A DNA stretch of 64,000 nucleotides from Nocardiopsis sinuspersici (GCA_008638415.1 VWVT01000003.1:310001-374000); one strand, 5' to 3'. Shown: positions 55,373 to 64,000, counted from the first letter of the stretch. The notes: generated from the letters alone by a model not told the origin. A program made the numbers and translations.

Positions 55373-56281
55373 GTGCTGGAACTCAGCCAAGTGCACAAGG
55401 TGTACAAGGTGGGCGCGTTCGGCGGTGGCCGCCTGCGTGCCGTACGCGACGTCAACCTGACGGTGGAGCCGGGCGAGGTCGTCTCCCTGATCGGTGAGAG
55501 CGGCAGCGGCAAGAGCACCATCGGCAAGATGGTGCTGGGGCTGACCAGGCCCTCCTCCGGGCGGATCACCTTCGAGGGCACCGACATCACCACGATCCGG
55601 GGACACTCCGCGCGCAAGGAGTACTACCGCCGGGTGCAGGGGGTCTTCCAGGACCCGTTCAGCTGCTTCAACCCGATCTTCAAGGCCGACCGGGTCTTCG
55701 AGATGATCCACACCTCCTACTTCCCGCGGACGTCGGACGCGGACTGGAGGGACAAGGTGCTGGACGCGCTGGCCACGGTGCGCCTGGACCCGGGCAACGT
55801 CCTCGGCAAGTACCCGCACCAGCTCAGCGGCGGCCAGTTGCAGCGGCTGCTGATCGCGCGGGCGCTGCTGCTGGACATCAAGCTGCTGGTGGCCGACGAG
55901 ATCATCAGCATGCTGGACGCCTCCACGCGTATCGACGTGCTGAACCTGCTCGCCGACCTCAAGGAGCGCGGGCTCGGCATCCTGTTCGTCACCCACGACC
56001 TGTCGCTGGGCAACTACGTGAGCGACAAGTCGGTGATCCTGCGCAAGGGCGCGATCGCGGAGATGGGGCCCACGGCCAGGGTGTTCGACAACCCGTTGCA
56101 CCCCTACAGCCGCCACCTGCTCTCCTGCGTGCCGCAGCTGCACCGCACCTGGGCGGAGGTCGACGCCGAGCTGAAGGCCAATCCGCCCGAGGACGTCACA
56201 CTGCCGACGGCTCCCGACGAGGAGTCGGCACCGCTCATCGAGGTCGAGGAGAACCACTTCGTGGGGATCGACCAGGGCTGA
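55373..56281 (+). CDS. Family-5-linked ABC transporter ATPase 2 (DppF type)
   Basis: 302 residues. Walker A is GESGSGKST, the signature LSGGQLQRLLIARAL, Walker B LLVADEIISMLD (DEI in place of DEP) and the H-loop VTHDLSLGNYV. The usual C-terminal cysteine cluster of this family is missing, and the protein ends in an acidic tail instead. The start is GTG 55373. It is the last gene of the operon and a hairpin follows 22 bases later. Confidence 0.93.
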   Translation: MLELSQVHKVYKVGAFGGGRLRAVRDVNLTVEPGEVVSLIGESGSGKSTIGKMVLGLTRPSSGRITFEGTDITTIRGHSARKEYYRRVQGVFQDPFSCFNPIFKADRVFEMIHTSYFPRTSDADWRDKVLDALATVRLDPGNVLGKYPHQLSGGQLQRLLIARALLLDIKLLVADEIISMLDASTRIDVLNLLADLKERGLGILFVTHDLSLGNYVSDKSVILRKGAIAEMGPTARVFDNPLHPYSRHLLSCVPQLHRTWAEVDAELKANPPEDVTLPTAPDEESAPLIEVEENHFVGIDQG

Positions 56282-56303
56282 GGTTCCCGCCCCTTACCCG
56301 TCC

Positions 56304-56330
56304 GGCGCCCGTTCACCCCCCGCGGGCGCC
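56304..56330 (+). terminator. Terminator hairpin after the family-5 ABC operon
   Basis: GGCGCCCG (56304-56311) pairs with CGGGCGCC (56323-56330), 22 bases after the stop. The rest of the spacer to 56660 holds no gene I can support. Confidence 0.7.
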
Positions 56331-56565
56331 TCGGCGTTTCCCGGCCTCTTCTCGCATAACCGTGGTATTCGGCCGCCGAAGGACGGAATTCGTGCCCGAA
56401 CCCGGGCACGCGGTCCGGATTCGCGGATGGGTGCGCGGGCTCGCGTGCTGGTGCGGACCCCGCCAGGGGCGCTGACGGACCGGACACGGGGACATGGGGC
56501 CTGAGGTGCGCGAACGGTGCGTCGACATCCACGACGTGAACAGAACGTGACATCCGGGTCACCGT

Positions 56566-56585
56566 CACGCGTGCCACACGCGTGT
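56566..56585. promoter_or_regulatory. Paired ACGCGT palindromes upstream of cspA
   Basis: CACGCGTG (56566-56573) and ACACGCGTGT (56576-56585) are two perfect palindromes two bases apart, about 80 bases upstream of the probable cspA -10. This is a plausible binding site for an unknown regulator. Confidence 0.4.
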
Positions 56586-56667
56586 ACCCCGTTCGGTCGT
56601 GAGTATTCCCTGGAGGGGCCGTGCGTGTTGCCACACCGAGATCCTCCGCCGAGGCTGCGGGCTGTGG

Positions 56668-56818
56668 TAAGTTCGTAGAAGATTGTTAGTCGTTGAATTT
56701 CGCAGTTGGTGTCTTGCCCGCGGAGTTTGTGACCGGCGGGCGGTTTCTCTTGGAGTCGGCTCGCGGCAATTCTCGGACGTGAGTATGCGTCCGTGTACAC
56801 CGAGCTGAAGGAGAAAAC
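56668..56818 (+). promoter_or_regulatory. cspA promoter and long 5' leader
   Basis: A TAAGTT -10 hexamer (56668-56673) would start transcription near 56681 and leave a leader of about 140 bases. It contains two small stems (GCCCGC/GCGGGC and CGGACG/CGTCCG) and ends in GAAGGAGAAAAC before the ATG. Long structured leaders are usual for cold-shock genes and allow temperature-dependent translation. Confidence 0.6.
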
Positions 56819-57022
56819 ATGGCTCAGGGAACTGTGAAGTGGTTCAACGGCGAGAAGGGCTTCGGCTTCATCTCCCCCGACGACGGTGGCCCCGACGCCT
56901 TCGTTCACTACAGCGCGATCCAGGGTAGCGGCTTCCGCAACCTCGAGGAGAACCAGCGCGTGGAGTTCGACGTCGTCGCCGGCACCCGCGGCCCGCAGGC
57001 CGAGAACGTCGTCGGCATCTAA
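56819..57022 (+). CDS. cspA: Cold-shock protein CspA family
   Basis: 67 residues forming a single cold-shock domain. The RNA-binding motifs RNP1 (KGFGFI) and RNP2 (AFVHYSAI) are intact, preceded by [11 protein letters not shown]. It binds single-stranded nucleic acid and acts as an RNA chaperone. The length and ATG after AAGGAG are standard. It is a monocistronic gene with its own terminator. Confidence 0.97.
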   Translation: MAQGTVKWFNGEKGFGFISPDDGGPDAFVHYSAIQGSGFRNLEENQRVEFDVVAGTRGPQAENVVGI

Positions 57023-57038
57023 GACGTAGACGTCGCAG

Positions 57039-57071
57039 AACGCCCCGGAAGGCAGAGCCTCCCGGGGCGTT
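57039..57071 (+). terminator. cspA terminator
   Basis: AACGCCCCGG (57039-57048) pairs with CCGGGGCGTT (57062-57071), 16 bases after the stop codon. Confidence 0.85.
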
Positions 57072-57132
57072 CGCGTGTCTGCCGGGCCCCGGCCCGGACC
57101 CGGCCGCCGCGCCACGCGCGCGGCCGTCCCGC

Positions 57133-57153
57133 GGCCGCCCTCCACGGGCGGCC
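57133..57153 (-). terminator. Hairpin after glpD
   Basis: GGCCGCCC (57133-57140) pairs with GGGCGGCC (57146-57153) around TCCAC, 26 bases after the glpD stop. Confidence 0.6.
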
Positions 57154-57179
57154 CCGGGCCGCGGCGCCCCGCGAGGGGC

Positions 57180-58748
57180 TCATCCGCCCAGCAGCGCCTC
57201 GGTGCGTCGGCGCACCTCCGGGGTGTCCAGGCCGCGCACGGTCACGGTGGTGCGGCGGCGCAGCACGTCGTCCGCGGTCACCGCCCACTCGTGGTCCCGG
57301 GCGAAGACCACCTGCGCCCAGATGTCGGGGCCGTCGGGGTGGACGCGCTCGCCCAGCTCCGGCTCCTCGCGCACCAGCGCCGCGATGTCCATCGCCAGGC
57401 TCCCGTAGTGCGACGCCAGGTGCCGGGAGACCAGCGGGTCCATCCGGGCGCCGGGGGCGCGGTCGGTGATCAGCCGCTGGGTCACCGCGTCCGGGCTGGC
57501 CAGGCCGGGCAGCGGCACCATCCGCAGCGGGTCGGCCATGTCCTCGGCCAGCGGTACCGCGCTCACCCGGCGCAGCTCCTCCAGGACGGTCCGGCCGATG
57601 TGCCGGTAGGTCGTCCACTTGCCGCCCGCCACAGACAGCATCCCGCCCCGGCCCTGGCTGACCACGGTCTCCCGCTTGGCCGCGCTGGTGCCGCCGGGCC
57701 CGCCGGGCAGGACCCGCAGGCCCGCGAACGAGTAGTCGACGTGGGAGGCGTCCAGGTAGGGGGCGTCGATGCCCAGCTTCGCCTCGCCCAGGATCTGGTC
57801 GACGTCCGAGGGCAGCACCGACACCTCGGCGGGGTCGCCGGTGTACTCCTCGTCGGTGGTGCCCAGGAGCAGCCTGCCCTCCCACGGGATGGCGAACGAC
57901 ACCCGGTACTTGTCCACGGGGATGGTCAGCGCGGCGCGCCACGGCTCGGGGGTGCGCAGCACCAGGTGGGCGCCCTTGGACAGCCGGACGCTGGGTGGGG
58001 CGGACGGGTCCTCCATGCGGCGCAGCCGGTCTACCCACGGGCCGGTGGCGTTGAGGACCACCCGCGCGTCGATCCCGAACTCGCCGCCGTCGACGCGGTC
58101 GCGCAGGTCGGCGCCGCTGACCCTGCCCCGGGTGGTGCGCAGGCCCGCCACCTCGGCGTGGTTGAGCACCACGGCCCCGGCGTCCACGGCGGCGCGCACG
58201 GTCATGACGGCCATCCGGCTGTCGTTCATCTGGTGGTCGCTGTAGGCGGCCACCGACCGGAGGCCGTCGGTGCGCAGGCCGGGGGCGAGCCGCTGCGCCT
58301 GGGCGGGCGAGAGCAGGCGGCCCACGCCGTCGCCGAAGGCCGACAGGGCCGAGTACAGGAACACCCCGGCACCCATCTTCGCCGCGCTGTGCGGTCCGCC
58401 GGAGTAGACGGGGACCAGGAACGGCATGGGGCTGACCAGGTGCGGGGCCACGTCCGAGGCCAGGGAGCGGCGCTCGCGGTGGTTCTCCGCGACCAGGCGC
58501 ACCTGGCCGCTCTGGAGGTAGCGCAGGCCGCCGTGCACCAGCTTGGAGGAGGCGCTGGAGGTGGCGCCGGCGAAGTCCCCGGCGTCGACCATGGCCACGC
58601 GCAGACCCGCCTGGGTGGCGGTCCAGGCGACGGAGGTGCCGAGGATGCCGCCGCCGATGACCAGGAGGTCGAAGGTTCCCCGGGTGAGCTCGTCCCGGGT
58701 GCGGGAGCGCGTGGAGGCGGTGCGGTGCGGGCTGGCGTTGATGGTCAT
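57180..58748 (-). CDS. glpD: Aerobic glycerol-3-phosphate dehydrogenase
   Basis: 522 residues of the FAD-dependent GlpD family, oxidising glycerol-3-phosphate to dihydroxyacetone phosphate at the membrane and passing electrons to quinone. The FAD-binding motif is LLVIGGGILGTSVAW, followed by ATSSASSKLVHGGLRYLQ, a second nucleotide region (VLNATGPWVDRLR) and SVAGGKWTTYRHIG. The length is normal with the C-terminal cap domain. The ATG is at 58748. It is the last of the glycerol genes on the minus strand, and its promoter carries GylR-like operators. Confidence 0.95.
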   Translation of the reverse strand: MTINASPHRTASTRSRTRDELTRGTFDLLVIGGGILGTSVAWTATQAGLRVAMVDAGDFAGATSSASSKLVHGGLRYLQSGQVRLVAENHRERRSLASDVAPHLVSPMPFLVPVYSGGPHSAAKMGAGVFLYSALSAFGDGVGRLLSPAQAQRLAPGLRTDGLRSVAAYSDHQMNDSRMAVMTVRAAVDAGAVVLNHAEVAGLRTTRGRVSGADLRDRVDGGEFGIDARVVLNATGPWVDRLRRMEDPSAPPSVRLSKGAHLVLRTPEPWRAALTIPVDKYRVSFAIPWEGRLLLGTTDEEYTGDPAEVSVLPSDVDQILGEAKLGIDAPYLDASHVDYSFAGLRVLPGGPGGTSAAKRETVVSQGRGGMLSVAGGKWTTYRHIGRTVLEELRRVSAVPLAEDMADPLRMVPLPGLASPDAVTQRLITDRAPGARMDPLVSRHLASHYGSLAMDIAALVREEPELGERVHPDGPDIWAQVVFARDHEWAVTADDVLRRRTTVTVRGLDTPEVRRRTEALLGG

Positions 58749-58837
58749 GGCTGGTGCTCCGTCCGTTCGGAGGGATGGCGGGGGTCTCGCGTGAGACTGA
58801 ACGGGCTCCGCGTTTCAGGCGAGTACCAGCCATATAA

Positions 58838-58852
58838 TACGACAATGCCGAA
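58838..58852 (-). promoter_or_regulatory. GylR-like operator at the glpD promoter
   Basis: TACGACAATGCCGAA (plus strand) shares TACGACAATG with the site in front of gylR. On the minus strand it is followed at once by TATTAT, a probable -10 (58840-58835), about 90 bases upstream of glpD. Confidence 0.6.
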
Positions 58853-58976
58853 CGGTAGTGAAGAAGGAGGGGCGGTTCGGCGCCGTCAGGGGCCCGCTGT
58901 CGGGTTCCTGGTCGGGGAACCGGCACTCTGGAGTTGCGGAGGAGACGCATGTGAGCACATGTTGTACAAGTTGTGC

Positions 58977-58989
58977 GGCATTGTCGAAC
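58977..58989 (-). promoter_or_regulatory. Second GylR-like site upstream of glpD
   Basis: GGCATTGTCGAAC is the reverse complement of the TTCGACAATGCC form of the motif, 138 bases from the first site. Two sites could support cooperative binding. Confidence 0.45.
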
Positions 58990-59051
58990 ACCATGTGTTG
59001 AAGCCTGTCCGGTCCGGCAGCCCCGCGCCCCGGGGGCCCACCGGCAGAGTG

Positions 59052-59081
59052 AGGGCGCCCGGCGAACACGCCGGGCGCCCT
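59052..59081 (-). terminator. Terminator hairpin after glpF
   Basis: Perfect 13-base arms (59052-59064 and 59069-59081) around AACA, 21 bases after the glpF stop. It explains why glpD has its own promoter. Confidence 0.85.
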
Positions 59082-59102
59082 GGGTGGGATGCGGGGACCT
59101 GG

Positions 59103-59855
59103 TCAGCCCCCGAAGCCGGTCAGCTGCCAGATCCACGCGCCGATCACGCCGCCCACCAGGGGCCCCACCACCGGGACCCAGGCGTATCCCCAGTCGGAGG
59201 GGCCCTTGCCGGGGATCGGCAGCACCGCGTGCGCGATACGCGGCCCCAGGTCGCGGGCCGGGTTGATGGCGTAACCCGTCGGACCGCCCAGGCTCAGGCC
59301 GATCGCCAGCACCAGCAGGCCGATCAGCAGCGGTGCGAGTCCGTTGGTGAACAGGCCGCTCAGGTCGACACCGCCCTCGACCGAGACGTACCCCGAGTTC
59401 GAGCCGATGCCCAGGACGCCCAGGAGCAGCATCGCGGTTCCGATGACCTCGGTGAGGACGTTGGTCACCAGGTTGCGCACGGCCGGGATCGTGCTGAAGA
59501 CGCCCAGCTTCGTCTGCGGGTCGTCGGTCACCTTCCAGTGCGGGAGGTAGACCAGGTAGACCAGGACGGCGCCGGCGAACGCGCCGGCCAACTGCGCCAG
59601 GACGTAGCCGGGCACCAGCGCCCAGTCGAATTCGCCGATGCTGGCCAGACCGAGCGTGACCGCCGGGTTGATGTGGGCGCCGCTGGTGGCGCCGACGACG
59701 TAGACGGCCATCGCGACCGCCATGCCCCAGCCGAGCGTGACCACGATCCAGCCCCCGTTGAGGGCCTTGGACCGTGCGAGTGAGACACCGGCGACGACAC
59801 CGCCGCCGAGGAGTGTCAGGATCGCCGTACCGATGAACTCCGCCAGATACACCAT
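59103..59855 (-). CDS. glpF: Glycerol facilitator (aquaporin family)
   Basis: 250 residues with six membrane segments and the two pore NPA motifs (AHINPAVTLG and YAINPARDLG). The aspartate after the second motif is the glycerol-channel mark, where water channels differ. It lets glycerol diffuse in, where GlpK traps it. The ATG at 59855 has GGAGG upstream. It follows glpK by 220 bases on the minus strand, with a hairpin between, so it may be transcribed partly from its own promoter. Confidence 0.95.
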   Translation of the reverse strand: MVYLAEFIGTAILTLLGGGVVAGVSLARSKALNGGWIVVTLGWGMAVAMAVYVVGATSGAHINPAVTLGLASIGEFDWALVPGYVLAQLAGAFAGAVLVYLVYLPHWKVTDDPQTKLGVFSTIPAVRNLVTNVLTEVIGTAMLLLGVLGIGSNSGYVSVEGGVDLSGLFTNGLAPLLIGLLVLAIGLSLGGPTGYAINPARDLGPRIAHAVLPIPGKGPSDWGYAWVPVVGPLVGGVIGAWIWQLTGFGG

Positions 59856-60002
59856 GGGGACCTCCGCCCCGTGAGGGGGAAACAGGGTCACGGGGGTCGC
59901 ATCCTCCGGTGCGGACCGACAGGGCGGTACACAGGGGGATAATCAGACACACCCGTCACAGGGATGGGATGGAGCGGGCCGCCTCAGGCGTCCCGCGGGC
60001 CG

Positions 60003-60041
60003 CTCCCAGGGGCCGAAGGTGGCAGCCGGGGCCCCTGGGAG
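60003..60041 (-). terminator. Hairpin between glpK and glpF
   Basis: CTCCCAGGGGCC (60003-60014) pairs with GGCCCCTGGGAG (60030-60041), 35 bases after the glpK stop. It probably ends or attenuates the glpK transcript. Confidence 0.7.
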
Positions 60042-60075
60042 TCGGTCGTTCGGTGGGTGGGGCGTGCGCCCCGGA

Positions 60076-61575
60076 CTACTCGCCGTCCTCGTGCTCGACC
60101 CAGTCCAGGGTGCGGCGCACGGCCTTGTTCCAGTTGTGGTACTCGCGCTCGCGGACGGCGGAGTCCATCTTCGGGGTCCACTCGGCCGCCTTGTGCCAGT
60201 TGGCGCGCAGGGTCTCCACGTCGGGCCAGTAGCCCACCGCGAGCCCGGCGGCGTAGGCGGCGCCCAGGCAGGTGGTCTCGGCGACCATCGGCCGGACGAC
60301 CTCGGTGTCGAGCACGTCGGAGAGGATCTGCATGAGCAGGTTGTCGGCGGTCATGCCGCCGTCCACCTTCAGCGTGGTCGGCTCCGTCGGCGCGTCGGCG
60401 TTCATCGCGTCGACGACCTCGCGGGTCTGCCAGGCGGTCGCCTCCAGGACGGCGCGCGCGATGTGGCCCTTGTTGACGTAGCCGGTCAGGCCCGCCATGA
60501 CACCGCGTGCGTCGCTGCGCCAGTGCGGGGCGAACAGGCCGGAGAAGGCGGGCACGATGTAGCAGCCGCCGTTGTCGTCCACGGTGCGTGCGAGCGTCTC
60601 GATCTCCGGCGCGGTGGAGATCAGGCCCAGGTTGTCGCGCAGCCACTGCACCAGGGAGCCGGTGACGGCGATGGAGCCCTCCAGGGCGTACACGGCCGGC
60701 TCGTCGCCGAGCTTGTAGCCCAGGGTGGTGAGCAGGCCGTTCTCGGAGGTCACCGGCTCGGTGCCGGTGTTCATCACCAGGAAGGTCCCGGTGCCGTAGG
60801 TGCCCTTGACGTCGCCGGGGTCGAAGCAGGTCTGGCCGAACAGGGCGGCGTGCTGGTCGCCGAGCGCGGACGCGACGGGGGTTCCGGCCAGGTGGCCGCG
60901 GGCCTCGCCGTAGACCTCCGAGGACGAGCGGATCTCGGGAAGGATGCCCGCGGGGATGCCCATGGCGTCCAGGATCTCGGGGTCCCACTGAAGCGTGGAC
61001 AGGTTCATCAGCATGGTGCGGCTGGCGTTGGTCACGTCGGTGACGTGGCGGCCGGTCAGCTTCCAGATGATCCAGGTGTCCATGGTGCCGAACAGGACCT
61101 CGCCGCGCTCGGCGCGCTCGCTGAGGCCGTCGACGTTGTCGAGCAGCCAGCGCAGCTTGGGCCCGGAGAAGTAGGTGGCCAGCGGCAGCCCGCACTTGTC
61201 GCGGAAGCGGTCCTGACCGGCCTCGCCGCCGAGTTCGCGGGCCAGCTCGTCGGTGCGGGTGTCCTGCCAGACGATGGCGTTGTGGACGGGCTCACCGGTC
61301 TCGCGGTCCCAGACCAGGGTGGTCTCACGCTGGTTGGTGATGCCGATGGCGGCGATCTGGTCGGGAGTGATGTCGTTCTTGTCGAGGGACTCCCGGATGA
61401 CCACCTCGACGTTGGCCCAGATCTCCTCGGCGTCGTGTTCGACCCATCCGGGCTTGGGGAAGATCTGCCTGTGCTCGCGTTGGTCGACCGAGACGATACG
61501 TCCGTCACGGTCGAAGAGGATGCAGCGGCTCGACGTGGTGCCCTGGTCGATCGCGGCGACGTACTGCTGACTCAT
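60076..61575 (-). CDS. glpK: Glycerol kinase
   Basis: 499 residues of the FGGY carbohydrate kinase family. It phosphorylates glycerol with ATP to glycerol-3-phosphate. The N-terminal phosphate loop is [16 protein letters not shown], followed by [17 protein letters not shown], the active-site [10 protein letters not shown], and the adenosine-binding [14 protein letters not shown]. The length matches E. coli GlpK. The ATG at 61575 is chosen at the conserved N-terminus; the longer frame to 61623 is unsupported. A GylR-like palindrome lies about 80 bases upstream. Confidence 0.97.
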   Translation of the reverse strand: MSQQYVAAIDQGTTSSRCILFDRDGRIVSVDQREHRQIFPKPGWVEHDAEEIWANVEVVIRESLDKNDITPDQIAAIGITNQRETTLVWDRETGEPVHNAIVWQDTRTDELARELGGEAGQDRFRDKCGLPLATYFSGPKLRWLLDNVDGLSERAERGEVLFGTMDTWIIWKLTGRHVTDVTNASRTMLMNLSTLQWDPEILDAMGIPAGILPEIRSSSEVYGEARGHLAGTPVASALGDQHAALFGQTCFDPGDVKGTYGTGTFLVMNTGTEPVTSENGLLTTLGYKLGDEPAVYALEGSIAVTGSLVQWLRDNLGLISTAPEIETLARTVDDNGGCYIVPAFSGLFAPHWRSDARGVMAGLTGYVNKGHIARAVLEATAWQTREVVDAMNADAPTEPTTLKVDGGMTADNLLMQILSDVLDTEVVRPMVAETTCLGAAYAAGLAVGYWPDVETLRANWHKAAEWTPKMDSAVREREYHNWNKAVRRTLDWVEHEDGE

Positions 61576-61652
61576 CGGGTGCTCGCCTTCAGGGTGGGGA
61601 GGGCTCGGAAGCGGGGGCCGCACGCACGTGGATCCGGTTATACCCGCACGCT

Positions 61653-61669
61653 GTACGACATTGACGTAT
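61653..61669 (-). promoter_or_regulatory. GylR-like operator at the glpK promoter
   Basis: GTACGACATTGACGTAT matches the site in front of gylR (GTACGACAATGTCATAC) over GTACGACA and a related right half. On the minus strand a TATAAC -10 hexamer follows at about 61641-61636. Confidence 0.65.
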
Positions 61670-61841
61670 GGTTAGGCGTTAGTTTCATCCGTCTTTCCTT
61701 CCCATGTCAAGGCCGTGTGACTCAATCGTGTTGCGTGCGTCACGCCGCCCGCCGGGTCGGAGGCTGCAACGGTGTCAGGGAGGGGTGAGTGCGCGGAAGC
61801 CGACGCGCTGGAGCGGTCGGCGGACGGACTCGCGTGGGGCC

Positions 61842-62633
61842 TCAGTACGGCGTGGAGCCCAGGTCGCGGGAGACGGCCCGGGCGGCGTCGCGCACGTAGG
61901 AGACCTGCTCCATGTCGGGCTTGCCCCCGTCCCCGCGCATGCGCTCGACCGCGCCGCGCACCCCGATGGCGCCGACGGTGGTGCCGCGCCGGTCCCGGAT
62001 GGGCGCGGCGATGGACACCTCGCCGTCCACGAGTTCCTCGGCCTCCCAGGCCCAGCCGTTGTCCCGTACCTCGTCCAGCTGCCGCTCCAGCGCGGCGGGG
62101 GAGGTGATGGTGTGCCGGGTGAAGGAGGTCAGGAACGCGTCCCCGCCGGCCTCGGCGGCGGCCGGGTCCTCCTCCGGGGCGGCCAGGGGGTCGAAGGCCA
62201 TGAGGACCTTGCCGATGGCCGTGGCGTGCAGTGGCAGGAGGGTGCCCACGTCGAGCGTCTGCTGGGAGGCGTCCGGGCGGAACACGTGGTGCACCACGAG
62301 CACCTGGTGTTTGTGCAGGGTGCCGATGCGCACGCTCTCGCCGCTGCGCGAGGCCAGGCTGTCCGCCCAGTTCAGGGCGCGTGTGCGCAGCTCGTTGCCG
62401 TCCAGGTAGCGGGTGCCGAGGCTGAGCATGCCCCCGCCCAGGCGGTAGCGCCCCGACTCGGGGTCCTGTTCGACGAAGCCGACGTGCTGGAGGGTGCGCA
62501 GGATGCCGAGGACGGTGCCCTTGGGCAGCTCCAGGGACAGCGATATGTCCGCCAGGCTCAGCCCCCGGGCGCCGGTGGCCAGGATCCGCAGGATGGCCGC
62601 CGCGCGTTCGATCGACTGGATTCTTCCCGGCAT
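61842..62633 (-). CDS. gylR: IclR-family glycerol regulator GylR
   Basis: 263 residues. The N-terminal winged helix is IQSIERAAAILRILATG, LSLADISLSLELPKGTVLGI, and the C-terminal IclR effector domain follows (LHATAIGKVLMAFDP, SIAAPIRDRRGTTVGAIGVRG). It sits directly upstream of glpK, as gylR does in Streptomyces, and presumably senses glycerol-3-phosphate to release the glycerol genes. The ATG is at 62633. Its own promoter carries the best copy of the shared palindrome, so it is probably autoregulated. Confidence 0.92.
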   Translation of the reverse strand: MPGRIQSIERAAAILRILATGARGLSLADISLSLELPKGTVLGILRTLQHVGFVEQDPESGRYRLGGGMLSLGTRYLDGNELRTRALNWADSLASRSGESVRIGTLHKHQVLVVHHVFRPDASQQTLDVGTLLPLHATAIGKVLMAFDPLAAPEEDPAAAEAGGDAFLTSFTRHTITSPAALERQLDEVRDNGWAWEAEELVDGEVSIAAPIRDRRGTTVGAIGVRGAVERMRGDGGKPDMEQVSYVRDAARAVSRDLGSTPY

Positions 62634-62653
62634 TGCGGTGCTACCACTCTCTA

Positions 62654-62670
62654 GTACGACAATGTCATAC
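62654..62670 (-). promoter_or_regulatory. GylR-like operator at the gylR promoter
   Basis: GTACGACAATGTCATAC is close to a perfect palindrome (GTAnGACA-TTGTCnTAC). It begins 21 bases upstream of the gylR start and is the strongest copy of the motif. Confidence 0.7.
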
Positions 62671-62838
62671 GCACATGCTACTACGTGATGTGACGCGCGG
62701 CATGTCCCGGTCGGCGGCGCGGGTGATCGGCACGGTCCGGGGCGAGGCCGGCGGACACGTGCGGCGCCGGGTGACGGGCGGCACCCGCCGACACACCCTA
62801 GCCGCCCACCGCCGCACTGACCTGGGCGGCCGTGGGCG

Positions 62839-63843
62839 TCACAGCTCCACGGCGGCCTTGGCCACGCGCCGGGCGGCCTCCTCGACGTCGCGGTCGGTGA
62901 TCTCCAGGTGCACCACCAGGCGGACCGCGTCGCCGATCCCCAGTCCCGCGACCCCGTGCCGCGCGAAGGCCTCGGCGTAGCGGGAGCCCTGCCCGGCCGG
63001 TGTCCGCACCAGCACCATGTTGGTCCGCGCCCGCGCGTCCAGCCCGGACAGCTCGGCGACCAGCCGGGCCAGCTCCGCGGCGCGCTCGTGGTCCCGCGCC
63101 ATCCGCTCCCGGTGGTGGCGCAGCGCGTACAGGGCCCCGGCGGCGATGATGCCGGCCTGGCGCATCCCCGCGCCGAGCATCTTGCGCCCGCGCCGGGCCC
63201 GCAGCACCGTGTCGGCGTCCCCCGCCAGCGCCGAGCCCACCGGGGCGCCCAGGCCCTTGGAGAAGCACACCGACACGGTGTCGAACCCGTCGGCGACCTC
63301 GGCGGGGGCCGCCCCGAGGGCGGCGGCCGCGTTCCACAGCCGCGCCCCGTCCAGGTGGGCGCGCAGTCCGTGCCGGTGCGCGAAACCGGTCACGCGCCGC
63401 TGCTCGGCCAGCGGCACCACCCGGCCGGTGAACGTGTTCTCCAGCCACACCAGCGCGGGCTCGGCCCGGTGGACGTCGCCCCGGCCCGCGATCCACGACT
63501 CCAGCAGCTCGTCGGTCGGAGCGGTCCCGTCCGAGTACAGGCGCGGCAGCGCCCGTGCCAGCACCGCCGTGGCGCCCTGCTCGTCACCGATGAGGTGGTG
63601 GTGCTCGTGCGCCCACACCTCCTCACCGCTGCGGGTGGACACGTACAGGCCCAACTGGTTGGCCATGTGCCCCGAGGGCACGTACAGCGCGGCCTCCTTG
63701 CCCAGCAGCCCGGCGGTCTCCTCCTCCAGCTCCCGCACGGTCGGGTCCTCGCCCCACACGTCGTCGCCGACCTCGGCCTCGGCCATGGCCCTGCGCATGG
63801 CCTTGGTGGGGCGGGTGACGGTGTCGGAGCGCAGGTCGATCAT
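62839..63843 (-). CDS. ltaE: Low-specificity L-threonine aldolase
   Basis: 334 residues of the fold-type I PLP threonine aldolases, splitting threonine or allo-threonine into glycine and acetaldehyde. Motifs are [49 protein letters not shown] and the PLP lysine in [14 protein letters not shown]. The ATG at 63843 has GAGGAGGAAA upstream. The length is normal. No nearby gene suggests a special pathway. Confidence 0.94.
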   Translation of the reverse strand: MIDLRSDTVTRPTKAMRRAMAEAEVGDDVWGEDPTVRELEEETAGLLGKEAALYVPSGHMANQLGLYVSTRSGEEVWAHEHHHLIGDEQGATAVLARALPRLYSDGTAPTDELLESWIAGRGDVHRAEPALVWLENTFTGRVVPLAEQRRVTGFAHRHGLRAHLDGARLWNAAAALGAAPAEVADGFDTVSVCFSKGLGAPVGSALAGDADTVLRARRGRKMLGAGMRQAGIIAAGALYALRHHRERMARDHERAAELARLVAELSGLDARARTNMVLVRTPAGQGSRYAEAFARHGVAGLGIGDAVRLVVHLEITDRDVEEAARRVAKAAVEL

Positions 63844-63933
63844 GGCGGTTTCCTCCTCGTGGGACGCGTGACCGGCCGGCCTCGGGGACGGGACCGGGAG
63901 GCCGGGCACGTCACCGACGATACTGCCCGGGCC

Positions 63934-64000
63934 TCACCCGTTCCCGATCCGGTCCAGGGCCCGCGAGAGCAGGCGCAGCGACTCCAGCGCGTGCTCGGCG
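63934..64000 (-). CDS. C-terminal end of an unidentified gene
   Basis: On the minus strand an open frame enters from the window edge and stops at TGA 63936-63934. It encodes at least 21 residues ending AEHALESLRLLSRALDRIGN plus one glycine. The helical, leucine-rich tail has the codon bias of a real gene but is too short to assign. It lies 91 bases upstream of the threonine aldolase gene. Confidence 0.5.
   Translation of the reverse strand, partial: AEHALESLRLLSRALDRIGNG

Noticed and set aside
57019..59952. Minus-strand 977-codon frame spanning glpD and glpF
   Set aside because: It is out of frame with both genes and crosses the glpF terminator; no family features and arginine-rich noise.

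Overview
The window is chromosomal DNA from a high-GC filamentous actinomycete. GTG and TTG starts are common, short overlaps such as ATGA link genes into operons, and the gene set (sigR-rsrA, a WhiB protein, a DasR-type GntR regulator, the large Kgd 2-oxoglutarate decarboxylase, PucR and GylR-type regulators) is typical of Streptosporangiales and Streptomycetales. Nocardiopsis or a close relative is my best guess. That is an inference from gene content, not from a marker gene. I see no rRNA or tRNA gene, CRISPR array, insertion sequence or prophage.

Layout. 0-3.3 kb: the end of thiC, a small membrane protein, a methyltransferase, and the thiol-oxidative-stress pair sigR-rsrA with a textbook autoregulatory promoter. 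3.3-6.8 kb: an AT-richer spacer with a possible 25-residue membrane peptide, then two overlapping membrane HD-domain genes, one a canonical HD-GYP and one degenerate. 6.8-11.3 kb: dasR divergent from pdtaS, then whiB1, a lipid kinase and a membrane protein. The pdtaS-whiB1 pairing is as I recall it from Mycobacterium. 11.4-13.9 kb: a SigB/F-type sigma factor with its anti-sigma kinase, an acetyltransferase and a methyltransferase. 14-17 kb: a polar amino acid ABC importer. 17.3-31 kb: malic enzyme, a PadR/DUF4097 pair, kgd, a BlaI-type regulator, an MFS exporter, a SUFU-domain protein and rlmN. Non-coding repeats lie between these genes. 31-34.5 kb: a TetR-controlled ABC exporter.

34.7-44.7 kb is a catabolic block: a nitrilase-family amidase, methylmalonate-semialdehyde dehydrogenase, two class III aminotransferases (one GabT-like), two PucR regulators and an Lrp regulator. 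It looks aimed at beta-amino acids and GABA. 44.9-49.2 kb pairs an unusual 1070-residue protein that looks like an inactivated superfamily 1 helicase with a Nei-type DNA glycosylase. 49.2-56.3 kb is a LacI-regulated, five-gene, family-5 ABC importer. Its promoter carries a perfect copy of the cello-oligosaccharide operator known from CebR/CelR, so it is probably an oligosaccharide uptake system rather than a peptide one. 56.8 kb is a cold-shock gene with a long leader. 57.2-62.6 kb is the glycerol regulon (gylR, glpK, glpF, glpD, all on the minus strand) with a shared operator motif upstream of gylR, glpK and glpD. A threonine aldolase gene and the tail of an unidentified gene close the window.

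The most notable items are the conserved two-start sigR architecture, the pseudo-helicase, the CebR/CelR box on a family-5 transporter, the CRP-like and DasR-like sites in the pdtaS-whiB1 region, and two families of intergenic repeats.
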